Below, in pieces: positions 1-11,441 of a stretch of DNA of 64,000 nt. The stretch covers positions 48,506,072 through 48,570,071 of the forward strand of contig NC_059500.1 of the NCBI RefSeq assembly GCF_018139145.2, given 5' to 3'. The position numbers were made by a program, and so were the translations under genes. The notes under the pieces are model-generated. The model worked only from the letters and a program-made list of their open reading frames with translations. It was not told where the DNA came from and searched no databases. This stretch comes from Gymnogyps californianus (taxonomy: Eukaryota > Chordata > Aves > Accipitriformes > Cathartidae). Numbering within the stretch: position 1 is the first letter of the stretch; each line of letters opens with the position of its first letter.

Positions 1-159
1 CCTCCCCATATTTCCCATACTGTCAAGTATTAAAATTTGTCTTGAATTTTAGGATGTAAATATCTTGCACTCTGCATGCGATATTAAAGCATGTATGATC
101 CTTTACGTCAATCTGCTAATTCAATTTAGTAGAACATTTATATTCAATATGAAACTTAC

Positions 160-180
160 CACAAGTTACTCTGTGGTGAT
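160..180 (-). CDS. Candidate 21-nt microexon, last exon in the window
   Basis: The acceptor is among the best in the window: a long U-rich tract (TTTTTTGTTAATTTTTGCTTTTAG). The donor is GTG|GTAAGTTT. The 21-nt exon enters and leaves in phase 1; in that frame it is open, reading HHRVTC after the split asparagine codon, while another frame contains a stop. The gene must continue beyond position 1, since no in-frame stop has been reached. Given its size, coding signal is minimal and the call depends on the splice sites and phase. Confidence 0.58.
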
Positions 181-513
181 CTAAAAGCAAAAATTAACAA
201 AAAATGTAGACCAGGTGAGATTTTCAAATGTCTAAATTCAAACATCTCAACCACAAATAAAAATACAGCAGTAGCCTCTTGATGTAATTAGTTAATGAGC
301 CTAATTAGCCTAACTACCCACATGTTCAGAGTTACTGTTCATTGTGCAGACAACTATGCCACTAACATGTTCATTATACCCAAGTAGTTTTATCTTGGGA
401 GGACAGGGGGAAGAATAAGTTGGGCTTTGTATTCTTTCACAGCCTTCAGACTTGTAGTTGGTTGTAAAAGAAACACAGAGATAGAAATGCTACTAAATAC
501 TTCACTACCTTAC
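181..513 (-). other. Intron between the two left-most exons
   Basis: About 330 nt of AT-rich sequence between the exons at 514-613 and 160-180, with the U-rich acceptor tract next to the latter. I see no repeat, RNA gene or other frame in it. Confidence 0.5.
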
Positions 514-613
514 TCTGCCTTGGAAGCTGCTTAGCAGTGTACTCAGTCTGAGGTAAAAAGTCATTCTCAAGAAATCCTAGATCTTTTACACTGTTGTTTC
601 TTGCTTTAAAATA
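514..613 (-). CDS. Coding exon (unrecognised gene)
   Basis: A 100-nt exon of 33 codons plus one base, phase 0 to phase 1. The acceptor is AATTGAAACACAG, with a weak tract but pyrimidine-rich sequence 25-45 nt upstream. The donor is AGA|GTAAGG; a second GT five bases on is weaker. The peptide begins YFKARNNSVKDLGFLENDF and ends in AKQLPRQ, hydrophilic compared with the preceding exon and probably a loop or linker after the helical block. The one-base overhang matches the microexon at 160-180, making an AAT codon. Confidence 0.72.
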
Positions 614-1386
614 CTGTGTTTCAATTAGTTTCCAAAGGCAACACACAAGCAGAAATCATACACAGAGGTGGTCAGCTTGAAAGGTATAAATACGCTTTGC
701 TAGTCTTGAGCTGTCTTAATGCACCTTCCAATCTAGAGAAGATCCTAGACTAGCCTGCACAAAACATTCAGTGACAGGCAGAAGCTCCTAGCATTTGTCA
801 CAGTACTACCTGCAGGTTATTGAGACTCTAAGAAGCACAGATTTTTCCCTGTTACCTGCTTATGATGGCGCCTCACATTTACATAGTTTTAAAAATATTT
901 TAAACTCATTTATCCTCACAGCCTTCTAGAAAGCCAGCGGAACAATGAAACCCTGTATTACAACTGATACTGTACTCCTACAGACAGCTTCAGACACCAC
1001 TTCTGCTTATATGTGGGTGGGTCTCTGTTATGCTGCTGGCTTTACAGCTTTTTTCCAGTGAGGTATCTCATTGACTGAGCATGACCTACGCCAAGTCATT
1101 TAATTACCTGTGATCAGATTTCAGCATATATACATTGTTCCCTACACCACATCAGTAACAGCGTGGATTAATTAGCTAGGATCCTAGTTTCCACCAGGTC
1201 TTGGAGTTAGAATGTTTACAAAGTACAAATTTTCTTAGCAGAAAGGTAGCAAACTTGCTTCTTAGCAAACACGCTAAGCTAGCTTCCAGAGCCGACCTTT
1301 TACCACAGAGATCAGCAGAAAAATTCCCACTGACTTTATTGATACAGGATCAAGCAAAGCAGCAGAAGTGATGGTGTTTTAAACAT

Positions 1387-2565
1387 TTGACCTGCTCAGT
1401 GGATGAGGGAAAGGCTGTGGATGTTGTTTACCTGGACTTTAGTAAAGCCTTTGACACTGTTTCCCACACCATTCTCCTGGAGAAACTGGCTGCTTATGGC
1501 TTGGATGGGCATACTCTTCACTGGGTAAAAAACTGGCTGGATGGCCAAGCCCAAAAGGTTGTGGTGAATGGAGTTAAATTCAGTTGGCAGCCAGTCACAA
1601 GTGGTGTTCCCCAGGGCTCAGTATTGGGGCCAATTCTGTTTAGTATCTTTATCAATGATCTGGATGAGGGGATCGAGTGCACCCTCAGTAAGGTAGGGGT
1701 GAGGTACCCTTGAGGGTAGAAAGGCTCTACAGAGGGATCTGGACAGGCTGGATCGATGGGCCAAGGCCAGTTGTATGACACTCAACAAGGCTAAGTGCTG
1801 GGTCCTGCTCTTGGCTCACAACAACCCCATGCAATGCTACAGGCTTGGGGAAGAGTGGCTGGAAAGCTGCCTGTTGGAAAAGGACCTAGGGGTGTTGGTC
1901 AACAGCTGGCTGAAGATGAGCTGGCAGTGTGCCCAGGTGGCCAAGAAGGCCAATAGCATCATGGCTTGTATCAGAAATAGGGTGGCCAGCAGGACTAAGG
2001 AAGGGATTGTCTCCCTGTACTTGGCACTTCTGAGGTCACACCTTGAATAATGTGTTCAGTTTTGGGTGTCTCACTACAAGAAAGACACTGAAGTGCTGGA
2101 GCACGTCCAAAGAAGAGCAACGAAGCCGGGGAAGGGTCTAGAGAACAAGTCTTATGAGGAGTGGCTGAGGGAACTGGGGTTGTTTAGCCTGGAGAAAAGG
2201 AGGCTCAGGGGACACCTTATCGCTTTCTACAACTACCTAAAAGGAGGTTGTAGTGGGCTGGGTGTCGGTCTCTTCTCCCAAGTAACAAGTGATAGGATGA
2301 GAGGAAACGGCCTCAAGTTGTGTGAGGGGAGGTTTAGATTGGGCACTAGGAAAAATTTCTTCACTGAAAGGGTTGTCAAGCATTGGAACAGACTGCCCAG
2401 GGAAGTGGTTGAGTTGCCATCCCCGGAGATGTTTAAAAAACGTGTAGATGGGGTGCTTAGGGACATGGTTTAGTGGTGGACTTGGCAGGGTTAGGTTTAC
2501 GGTTGGACTCGATGATCTTAAGGGTCTTTTCCAACCTAAATGATTCTATGATTCTATGATTCTGT
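1387..2565 (+). mobile_element. CR1 LINE, 5'-truncated, ORF2 broken
   Basis: Encodes the reverse transcriptase core from [21 protein letters not shown] through [21 protein letters not shown], then the CR1 C-terminal region ([29 protein letters not shown]). It ends in the typical avian CR1 3' tail (ATTCTATG repeated, 2543-2563). The frame is broken about 1690-1705 by a deletion of about 23 nt relative to the sister copy at 11083-11441. That deletion removes the FADD catalytic motif and shifts the frame. An in-frame TAA sits at 2048-2050. The element is a dead copy. It is antisense to the surrounding gene and lies 50 nt upstream of a solo LTR. Confidence 0.92.
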
Positions 2566-2611
2566 AACAAATGCTGCATTCTGCTTATCAGTAATCTCAT
2601 TTTTTAAGTTA

Positions 2612-3216
2612 GTCTTTGTCCTGGTTTCGGCTGGGACAGAGTTAACTCTCTTCTTAGTAGCTGGTACAGTGCTGTGGTTTGGATTTAGTGTGAGAATGAT
2701 GTTGATAACACTCTGATGTTTTAGTTGTTGCTAAGTAGCGCTTATCTTAAGCCAAGGACTTTTCAGTTTCCCATGCTCTGCCAGTAAGCAGGTGTGCAAG
2801 AAGCTGGGAGGGAGCGTAGCCGGGGCAGCTGACCTGAACTAGCCAAAGGGATATTCCATACCATGGAACGTCATGCCCAGTATATAAACAGGGGGCAGTT
2901 GGCTGGGAGGCGCGGATCGCGGCTCGAGATCTAACTGGGCATCGGTCAGCGGGTGGTGAGCAATTGCATTATGCATCACTGTTTGTTCCCCCCCCTCCTT
3001 TTTTTGTTATATTCCTTTTCATTACTATTATTATTATTATATTTCATTATCACTATTGTTAGTATTATATTTTACTTTAGTTATTAAACTGTTCTTATCT
3101 CAACCCACAAGTTTTACTTTTTTTTCCTTTCCTCTTCCTCACCCCACTGGGAGGGGGGAGGGGGAAGCAGCTGCGTGGTGCTTAGTTGCTGACTGGGGTT
3201 AAACCATGACAGTCTT
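2612..3216 (+). mobile_element. Solo LTR copy 1 (ERVL-like), with 5-bp TSD
   Basis: The LTR spans 2617-3211 (595 bp), starts TGTCCTGG and ends GACA. It is flanked by the direct repeat GTCTT (2612-2616 and 3212-3216). It has TATATAAA at 2881-2888 and an ATTAAA polyadenylation signal at 3083-3088, followed by the family's T-rich and G-rich 3' part. The 5-bp duplication and the TG...CA termini fit ERVL-type integration. No internal retroviral sequence remains, so this is a recombined solo LTR. It is antisense to the gene. Confidence 0.9.
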
Positions 3217-4534
3217 ATCAATGTCAAGGTTCTCCTCATAAGCCACTGATCCTTAAAATATGTCTTCCTTGAGTTCTTGAGTCTCTTATGTTAACAAAAA
3301 AATAACTGAAGTTGATAACATTGTACTAACCAGATTTCAGAAATACCAGCCCAAAAGGGAACAGCAATGTTAGGCATTTTGAAAGAGAAACTGTTAAAGA
3401 AATGTCAACCTTGAAATGGTTTTGCATTTCATTAGTATTTATCAGCTGTTGTTTGATACAATATAATACAATTAGTATTTAACAACTACAGTGAAGTAGT
3501 CCACAGTTAAAGCCATTAGTCTCTTTGCTTTAAGCACCATTTTAATTGATTAATAAGAATACATAAAAGCTTTGCCTACTCTAGGGAGTCTTTTGCAAAA
3601 ACACCTCCTTTATGGCTAGAGGTACCCTGGCTCCAGTAGGCCTTCAAATGCTGGTAGTACGCTGCTGCCAACTGGAACGATGCTACTTTCAACCCTGCTC
3701 AGAAGAGGCTTTCACTACGCAAAGCCAGGTGACCTACCTACACCTGGACTCCCAATACAGTCATCAAAGGTGGAACTCAACCAGTTTAACGCTTCTCTTT
3801 TGTTAGATAAGATATGGTAAGGACAACTTAGACTTGAAGATGGCTGCTGGAATTTAAAAAAACAGTAGCATAGTGGCATGCTGAAGTACACCTACCGTTG
3901 CACATGGAAGGTGGGAAAGAAGCAACGAGTGAAAATATAGCTACGCTGTAACTATGAACATCCTAAATATGCAAATGAAAGCATTTTGATCCTCTAAATT
4001 AAATGCAAATGTGGAAGGTCAGAAATTATTTACACAAAACCCAATGCAAGCAAGCACCATGACAGTATGCCACCTGTTTCCTAGGTGAATCATCCTTAAT
4101 ATTTAGCTCTACAGGATAATGGCATTACAGCATCCAAAACAAGAAAATTTGTTCCTTCTCCTCAAGAATAAAGAACTATTTGTGTCTTGAGCTTCTATAC
4201 TGCCAACAATAATTTGGTGTGAAATTTGCAGCATAGTTGTTCCTCGTGTAGTCACATCCTAATACAGGCATTACAATACAGATGAGTACAGGTGAAGTGG
4301 GTTTTTTTAAATAATAAAAAAAATAAATATATATAATATACATATATAAATGTAGACATGCAAGTGCTAGTATTTCTCTCTTTCACCATTAGCTAATGGC
4401 AATGCAAAACCGAGGATTTTAGTGGTTGAAAAGTATCTGGAACTGAAGCCAGGGAGTATGGAGACAGAAAAGTCATATTGGATTTAGCAATATCTCATTT
4501 TTCATACTTCATTTATGCTGAATATGTCACTCAC

Positions 4535-4632
4535 TTTGAAGTTGTGTAAACTGGTGGACAATAAATAAGCCATGTTGTGAATATGCATGAAACTGTGAAT
4601 AACATTTTCTCTGTGTCCCAGTTCCTTAGCTA
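4535..4632 (-). CDS. Coding exon, continuation of the helical region (unrecognised gene)
   Basis: A 98-nt exon with an excellent acceptor (TTATCATTTCACACAG after a U-rich run) and a good donor (AAA|GTGAGTG). Its first two bases join the final G of the previous exon to make GTA (valine). Then 32 open codons follow, beginning AKELGHRENVIHSFMHIHNM and ending SLHNFK in phase 0. The only long open reading is the frame demanded by the exon at 6442-6752. The peptide looks like another helical pair. It is followed after a 3.9-kb intron by an exon in phase 0. Confidence 0.85.
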
Positions 4633-6441
4633 CTGTGTGAAATGATAATACCCAGAAAAATAAACCATTTTTATATCTTCTCCTTAAAGTATGCATGAGC
4701 TGTGATGGGATCTACAAATCAGTCGTGTTTTGCCTTCTGACTATGATCCAATAATCTCATATGCCAGCCACCCTATGCCAACATAAGCATGAACAAATGC
4801 TAAACAAGAGCTACAAAAAGAGAAGATTCTTGACATACAAATTTAGCAGCACTTTTCAAAAGCCAAAAGAACACCAGACAAAAGCAACACTGTGAAAATA
4901 AGCTTGGTATATGCAATCTGACAAATCAGGGCAGATTAAAAAAATTGTATGGGTACATATACTAGTGGTGCTCTCAATACTTATTCACTTCTTACTCTTC
5001 AAGCCTTAGGTTCTCCGTTACCAGTATGTGGGCCATGACAAGGTGGGCCGTGACCCGTTGAATCCTGTCTGTGTTAGGACTTTCAAAAGAGCCACATGGG
5101 AATGCAGCTGTGACCTTAGCAGTGGTGGGGAAACAGGAACCTGGAGAAGACTGTCTTCCAGCACCACAGAAATGTTCAATAAAACAACTGGTACTGCCAC
5201 TATGCTTCTGAAACGGGACAGCATGGGGTGGGGGGGATTAGGAAAACCAAGGCCAGCAGCATCGCCTTTTAAAGACGCCAAAAATGCACAGGCCAAAGTC
5301 GTCTTTCTAAGGGCAGAAAGGCTACCCCCAGCTATACACCATCTCCTGCTCTTCATCACGAACATAAGGCAGTGTCTAGTGGTGGAGCTGTCAGAAAAAT
5401 CATTGCAAGCTCTCGTGACCTGGTGGCCACCCAACCATTTGCTTTCATTTCCAGTCACCACATACCACACTAGAATCTGTTCATGCATCAGTTCCACCAC
5501 AAGCCACCCTGACTTCATATTTTTATGATTTCAGCATCAGTCCAACTGGAGTCCTTTGCTGAGATAACCTGGCAGTGCACTCCACTCTCATGACTGATGA
5601 CCTATTTTATTTAGCAGAAAGTGGGGGGATGAGAAGCCTTTGCCGCTCTACAGTTTCCATTTCATTCTCAAGCTTATCTTACCACAGCACAGCCACTCTG
5701 AGGGATAATGCTACTTTAAATTACTGAGGAAATTGAAGAAAGAATTACTGTGCTTAATATGAAAGAGCATGTAATTTGCTCTTATAACAAACATTGTACT
5801 TATCTTTAGGAGTAACTGATAAGTTTCTGATTTTTATTTGCTGTATAACATTCTTTTGTGAAGTTGGGTTTTTTCCAGTTCACTTTAACATATGAAGTTG
5901 CTTCTGTCAAACAGAGCAAAATGAACAGTTAGAATTGCAAATGAGTGTTTCCTTCTCTTATACTGTGGGAATATCAGTGAAAAAAAACAGTTTAAAATAC
6001 GGACATTATGCCCTGAATAGCTTATCAACAATATATGTTTCAATCATCATAAAATTTGAAGCTGGAAAAATAAACCAACACAAAACAATTAAAAGTTCCA
6101 ATTTTGCTGTCCTGACACAGGAAAAATTCCTATTTAAAATTCAGAGAAATTTCACCTCTAAAAGACTGCAGGATTGGGACCAGATGCACTAACCATACAA
6201 GCTGACAGAGTTAGCCATTTCTTGAAATGAGGCTGCTAATGTTTCTATGCCACTGTACTTTGTGTGAAGAGTAATATCTACTTTTTCTTCAACCTTTCTC
6301 TCTCTTGTGTATTTGAGCTGTAAGTCTGCCTGGGTAAATCTGAGACTATTTTTATGCAGAATATACATCATCATGCTAGTTCAATCTATCAAGAGTATAG
6401 GCTTGACATTCCCTAGGCACTAGTGCTGAGGAGATGTATAC
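4633..6441 (-). other. Intron with a block open on both strands
   Basis: This intron separates the exons at 6442-6752 and 4535-4632. Its only notable content is 5018-5528, a moderately GC-rich block free of stops for 166 codons on each strand. No element boundary, target duplication or known repeat is visible, and the rest is unassigned. Confidence 0.4.
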
Positions 6442-6752
6442 CTTCATTTTGACAGGCAAAATGCAGCAAAACTTTTCCAGCATCAAACTGCCCAAGGATA
6501 GCTCTAAAAACTAAAAAGCTCTCACATTCCTCATTACACATGAGCTTTATAGCCTCCTGCAAACTGCAGACAAAAGCAATAAAACTGAGGCTATTATGAC
6601 ACTGGGCATCTGGTGTAAGACAATGAAGGAGATGACTGATCCGAGCTCTGTTTACACAGCTCAAATGATACAGCATGACAATGTCTCGTTCTTCCCTGGA
6701 ATCTCTTCTGCGTAATATCTTCTGATCATTCAGATGCCCTTTGTAAAGACAG
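6442..6752 (-). CDS. Large coding exon, helical leucine/cysteine-rich region (unrecognised gene)
   Basis: A 311-nt exon, the largest and best supported. The acceptor is GTGGGTTCCCAG and the donor is AAG|GTATAC. One base completes a serine codon (AG|C) from the exon at 22723-22844, then 103 codons run open and one base of the next codon ends the exon. It begins CLYKGHLNDQKILRRRDSRE, a basic stretch. It then turns into alternating helical segments rich in Leu, Cys and His (for example RISHLLHCLTPDAQ and ESFLVFRAILGQFDAGK), of the kind seen in armadillo/HEAT-like folds. That fold is inference from composition. The exon is separated from its upstream neighbour by a 16-kb intron filled with repeats. 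Confidence 0.87.
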
Positions 6753-8489
6753 CTGGGAACCCACAAGATCAACGCCTTTAATAACTGCAGAAAGGTTTTT
6801 ATAGTTTAGGGCATGTGAATGATGATAACCAGAAATAGTAACTGCCAGTACACTACAGAGTAAATTTAGAGATGTTTAGGAATTTCTCAAACCATTTGAC
6901 AGATAATGCCAAGTGGCCAAAAATACTTTTTTTTTTACAGGATTCTACCAGTTTCACTATGACCTGTGAAATGTTTTCTCCATGCCGGGATAGAAATTCT
7001 GTTCAAAACTGGACATAACAAGTGACCCTGTAAGCTCACGCAGAGAGTCTCTTTCACAAAAGAGACTACAATGTGGGTCTCTGACATCTCACAGCCTTAG
7101 CCGTTCAGTCTAAAAGTTATGCTTGGCCAAATTAACATTTGGAGGTGAGGGAAGGGGAGAAGAAGGAACTCACACAAAGTGGAGGAGGTCCAAAAGGAGA
7201 GATTAAGATCATCCAGTTCACAGGAGAAATTTGCGTGAACAGAACAGTACATATTTAAGTAGGCTGCTCTCAGCTTTTTCCACAAAAATTCTCTGCTACC
7301 TCAGAACTGTTTTCAGCATCATGCAAGTTAGGAAATTTTCTGTAATCTCGAAAAGCTGCACAGGGCAAGAAAATCATGCTCTTCCTCATTTGATGAATTA
7401 GTACCTTACAGAGTTTCTAGGTATGTTGTGTTTTTAACAGACCCTATAGAAGATACTTTGCTCTGGAGGTTGGTGACAAGTTGGTTCGCTAACCACTTTT
7501 CTATCACGGTATTGACAGTGCTGAGAACTAAGTCAGCAAGTAATATGTGCAGGTTACAAAGTAAGGTAAGAAGGGCAGAAGATAACATTACAAATGCAGA
7601 ATGTGTGAATCCCTCCATAAGTGTAAATCAAAAAACACCAGGCCCGGTTTGCCTTACCATGGCATCAGTGAGGTTTCATCGGGTGATCCCCACTTAAAAA
7701 GGTACCAGAAAGAGTTACAGTAACTAAATACACAAGAGAAAAACAATATGTTTGCACAGCAAAAATATCAAGGAAAATTCTTCATGATCCATGAACTTAA
7801 TTATATAGCATTTCTTAATTTAATTACCCATTAAAAATCCATTCATCTATAGCTCTTGAGAAGTTAAATGATCAACTGTGCTTACTCAGGCAAAGGCATT
7901 CTGGCACTTATTACAGAGTTTGCTGCTGCTAAGACACAGAAAATCTTCTTTTCTTTTGTATGTAACCACAAGGTATAAACTACATATTTTGATTGCACTG
8001 TAATGAGATGTTTTAATTACTTCATGGTAGCCTGCTGCACCTAGTAAAAGGTTTTACTTTTAAATCATCAGCTTTTACAAAGGATAAAATAAATGCCAAT
8101 TATTCACAGCAGAATGATAATTTTCCATTTCTTCTGTCAGTCTTTCCAATGGAGAAAATGGTAAGGGTTTTCTGACAGGTTTTTCTGCTTTGTGGAGATT
8201 TTAGACAAATGCACCAATGCAGTGCATAGGATTGCTGGGTTTTACAGCAGGTGGTATGTGTAAAATTTTTTGAGGACTAAGTCAGCAAGTGAAACCTTGG
8301 TGTCTAGACATCCCACTCTCATGCTTTATCTTCAATTCTATATGCCTAATTACCTCATGGAAAGACTTTGACCAACAGAGGCAACAAAACTTGCTGATGT
8401 TAAGGATGTTGACAAAGCTGCAAAATTGTGATTAGTATCAAACATGTCGTTTGACACCGCTGAGGCACATGAGCATGTCTGTACTGCAT

Positions 8490-9720
8490 AATGCAGCCCC
8501 ACATCAAAGATACCCAGCTACCTCTGGGAAAGCTGGCTTATCAACAAGAGCATAGCACAGTGCTGTGGAGAGCAAGTGACCTCAGCTTCTTCAGGGAAAT
8601 GGTAGATGTGGTCCCATGGGAGGCAGTAAAGCAAGGGAAAGGAGTGCAGCAGGTCTGGCAGGCCTTGAAGGGCAGCCACCTCCGAGCACAAGTATGGTCA
8701 CCATACTCAGGAGAACAGGTAAACATGTCAGGAGACCGGCTTGGCTAAGCAGGGCACTCACAGCTGAGCTTCGATGCTGTACACAGGAGATGGCAGCAAT
8801 GAGAGGCTACAAAGAAGGACTATAGGAACCTTGCTGGGGTATGCAGGGACAACGCTGGAAATCTTGAAAGCTCAGCTGGAGCCAGAACTGGCAAGGGACA
8901 ACACGAGATGCAGGAAGAGCTTCTATCACTGTATGAAAAGAATAAACGAGACAAATGGACGCCCCTTGCTGAATGGGGTAGGAATTATTGCAAGGGGTGC
9001 GGATAAGGCCAAGATACTTGGTGCATTCATTGCCATGGTGTTCACCAGTAATGTCTTCCATCCTTTATGCCATAGTTCAAAGAGGAGAGGAGCTACTGGG
9101 AGTGGAAGAGGAATAAGTCAGGGTTCTCCTGACAAAATGTGATTACTATGAATCCATGTGACCAGATGGGCTGCATCCATGGCTGCTGAGCAAGCTGGCC
9201 AATGTCTTAGCAAGTGTGCGCTCAATGATTTTCGAAAGGTCATGGAGACTGGGGGAGAACCCCTTGGTGCAGAAGTGCAAATATTGCACCCATCTCCCGA
9301 CAGGACAGGAAGGCCGATCAAGGGAAACACAGCCCCATTTTAGTCCTTAAGAAAATCATACAGCAGGTCCTCTCAGTAGCCATTTCTGGGCACATGAAGG
9401 AGAAGAAGGTGACTGAAAACAGTCAGCATGGATTTATCAAAGGCAAACCAACCTGGTTGCCTTCTGTGATAGAATGACTAAATCTGGGCATGAAGAAAGG
9501 ACAGCAGATATCACCTACAGTAATTTCACCGAGGCTTTTCAGAGCATCCCAGTAACCAGGCTGCGATGCTACAGTCTGCATGAACAAGTAGATGAATGAA
9601 AAAATGTCTGGATCATCAGTCTCACAGGGTCATGGCTAATGGTTCATACCCTACCTGTAGGCTGGTAACAACTGGAGTTCCTCAAGGGTCTGCCCTGGAA
9701 TCTCACCAACTGTTTATTGT
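8490..9720 (+). mobile_element. Old, heavily decayed CR1-type LINE
   Basis: Read across frameshifts, it shows the CR1 region linking endonuclease and reverse transcriptase. VPWEAVKQGKGVQQVWQALK lies near 8600-8690, then a GK(H)VRRPAWLSR-like block, then AQLEPELARDNTRCRKSF near 8850-8940, then PLLNGVGIIARGADKAKIL, then QHGFIKGKP near 9425 and a TTGVPQGS-like box near 9670. Stops and shifts are dense, so the copy is ancient compared with the other four. A weakly similar tail may reach about 10000. The block has no clear 5' or 3' end. Confidence 0.72.
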
Positions 9721-10147
9721 CTTTACCAGGGACCTGGCTGCCTAGGGAAGCAGCTCTAGGGGACAGCCCGAGGTGCTGGTGGGTAGTGAGCTGAGCCAGG
9801 GCCAGATGTGTGCCTGGGCAGCAACAGGGGTCAGCAGCGCCCAGGGTGGTGTGAGCATGGCATGGCCCCGTAAGCACAGTGACACAAGCTGAAGCACGAG
9901 AGGCTCAGGCTGGAAATAAGGGGAAGCCTTCTTCCCAGGAGGACTGCCCAGCGGTGGAGCCGGGGTAGGGGCCTGCACTACAAACCTCCCAAGGTGCGTC
10001 TGTCATGGGCTAGAGCTGGAGCGTGAAGCAGTATAACAATTTCACTACAGTGACAGAGACAATTGGTCTTTCTGAGCAGGAGCTGCTTAAATGGAGACTT
10101 CAAAAGTTTGAGTTTTCCTGGGACTTGTGCTGAAGTCACTTACGGAG

Positions 10148-11082
10148 TGTACTGGGTTTGTGTGGCAAGGTTTTGGTAGCAGTGGGGCTGCAGGGGCGGC
10201 TTCTGTGAGAAGATGCCAGAAGCTTCCCCTGTGTCCGACAGAGCCAATACCAATCGGCTTCACAACAGACCCGCCGCTGGCCAAGGCCGAGCCAATCAGC
10301 GACGGTGGTAGTGCCTCTGGGAAAGGAAAAAAGTTACTGTGCAGCAGCAATTGTAGCTGGAGAGAGGAGTGAGAAGATGTGAGAGAAACAACTCCGCAGA
10401 CACCAAGGTCAGTGAAGAAGGAGGGGGAGGAGGTGCTCCAGGCACCTGAGCAGAGATTCCCCTGCAGCCTGTGGTGAAGACCATGGTGAGGCAGGCTGTC
10501 CCTCTGCAGCCCATGGAGGTTAATGTTGGAGCAGATATCCACCTGCAGCCCGTGGACGACCCCATGCCTGAGCAGGTGGATGCCCGAAGGAGGCTGTGAC
10601 CCTGTGGGAAGCCCGTGCTGGAGCAGGCTCCTGGCAGGACCTGTGGCCCCGTGGAGAGAGGACCCCACGCTGGAGCAGGTTTGCTGGCAGGACTTGTGAC
10701 CCTGCGGGGGACCCACACTGGAGCGCTCTGTTCCTGAAGGACTGCACCCCATGGAACGGAACTATGCTGGAGCAGTCCATAAAGAACTGCAGCCCGTGGG
10801 AAGGACTCACATCGGAGAAGTTTGTGGAAGACTGTCTCCCATGGGAGGGACCGCAAGCTGGAGCAGGGGAAGAGTGTGAGGAGTCCTCCCCCTGAGGAGG
10901 AAGGAGCGGCAGAGACAACGTGTGATGAACTGACCACAATCCCCATTACCTGTCCCCCTGTGCCACTGGAGGGGAAGAGATAGAGAATTTGGGAGTAAAG
11001 TTAAGCCCGGGAAGAAGGGAGGGGTGGGGGGAAGGTGTTTTTTAAGATTTGGTTTTATTTCTCATTATCCTACTCTGATTTT
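10148..11082 (+). mobile_element. GC-rich LTR-like avian interspersed repeat, 3'-truncated
   Basis: The sequence matches, from memory, a dispersed avian repeat of LTR type that begins close to TGGGTTTGTGTGGCAAGG and ends well beyond what is present here. Internally it has a run of imperfect units of roughly 45-60 nt, each with a CTGGAGCAG and GCAGCCCGTGG-like core (about 10440-10870). This explains why several frames stay open; none is a gene. The 3' part is missing: the repeat stops at about 11082, where a reverse-strand CR1 fragment begins. Family name not assigned. Antisense to the gene. Confidence 0.65.
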
Positions 11083-11441
11083 GGGTTGTTGTGAGCCAAG
11101 TGCAGGACCCGGCACTTAGCCTTGTTGAGTCTCATACAATTGGCCTTGGCCCATCGATCCAGCCTGTCCAGATCCCTCTGTAGAGCCTTCCTACCCTCAA
11201 GCAGATCAACACTCCTGCCCAATGTGGTGTCGTCTGCAAACTTACTGAGGGTGCACTCGATCCCCTTGTCCAGATCATTGATAAAAATATTAAACAGAAC
11301 TGGCCCCAATACTGAGCCCTGGGGAAAAACCACTTGTGACCGGCCACCAACTGGATTTAACTCCATTCAACACAACTCTTTGGGCCTGGCCATCCAGCCA
11401 GTTTTCTACCCAGCAAAGAGTACACTCATCCAAGACATAAT
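11083..11441 (-). mobile_element. CR1 LINE fragment (RT core), truncated at both ends
   Basis: On the minus strand it encodes [20 protein letters not shown], then the intact catalytic box [10 protein letters not shown] and [20 protein letters not shown], ending near HNNP. It is closely similar to the copy at 1387-2565 and belongs to the same subfamily. It lacks the C-terminal region and the 3' tail, which is unusual for CR1. Its end abuts the truncated repeat at 10148-11082, so one deletion probably removed both the repeat's 3' part and the CR1 3' part. It is the only large repeat in sense orientation with the gene. Confidence 0.88.

Larger units (their letters stand above)
614..4534 (-). other. 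Intron with a CR1 fragment and a solo LTR
   Basis: Apart from the CR1 (about 1387-2565) and the solo LTR (2617-3211), which lie only about 50 nt apart, this intron is unassigned AT-rich DNA. Near 4318-4345 it has a short TA-rich low-complexity stretch. The frames around 3600-3800 show nothing recognisable. Confidence 0.5.

Noticed and set aside
7653..7687. Minus-strand 35-nt exon-like segment ending ATG|GTAAGG
   Set aside because: Its phases do not fit between the exons at 22723 and 6752, and the length would break the frame.
10087..10946. Overlapping 139-221 codon frames on the minus strand and shorter ones on the plus strand
   Set aside because: They fall inside the GC-rich LTR-like repeat with internal periodic units, which keeps several frames open by composition.
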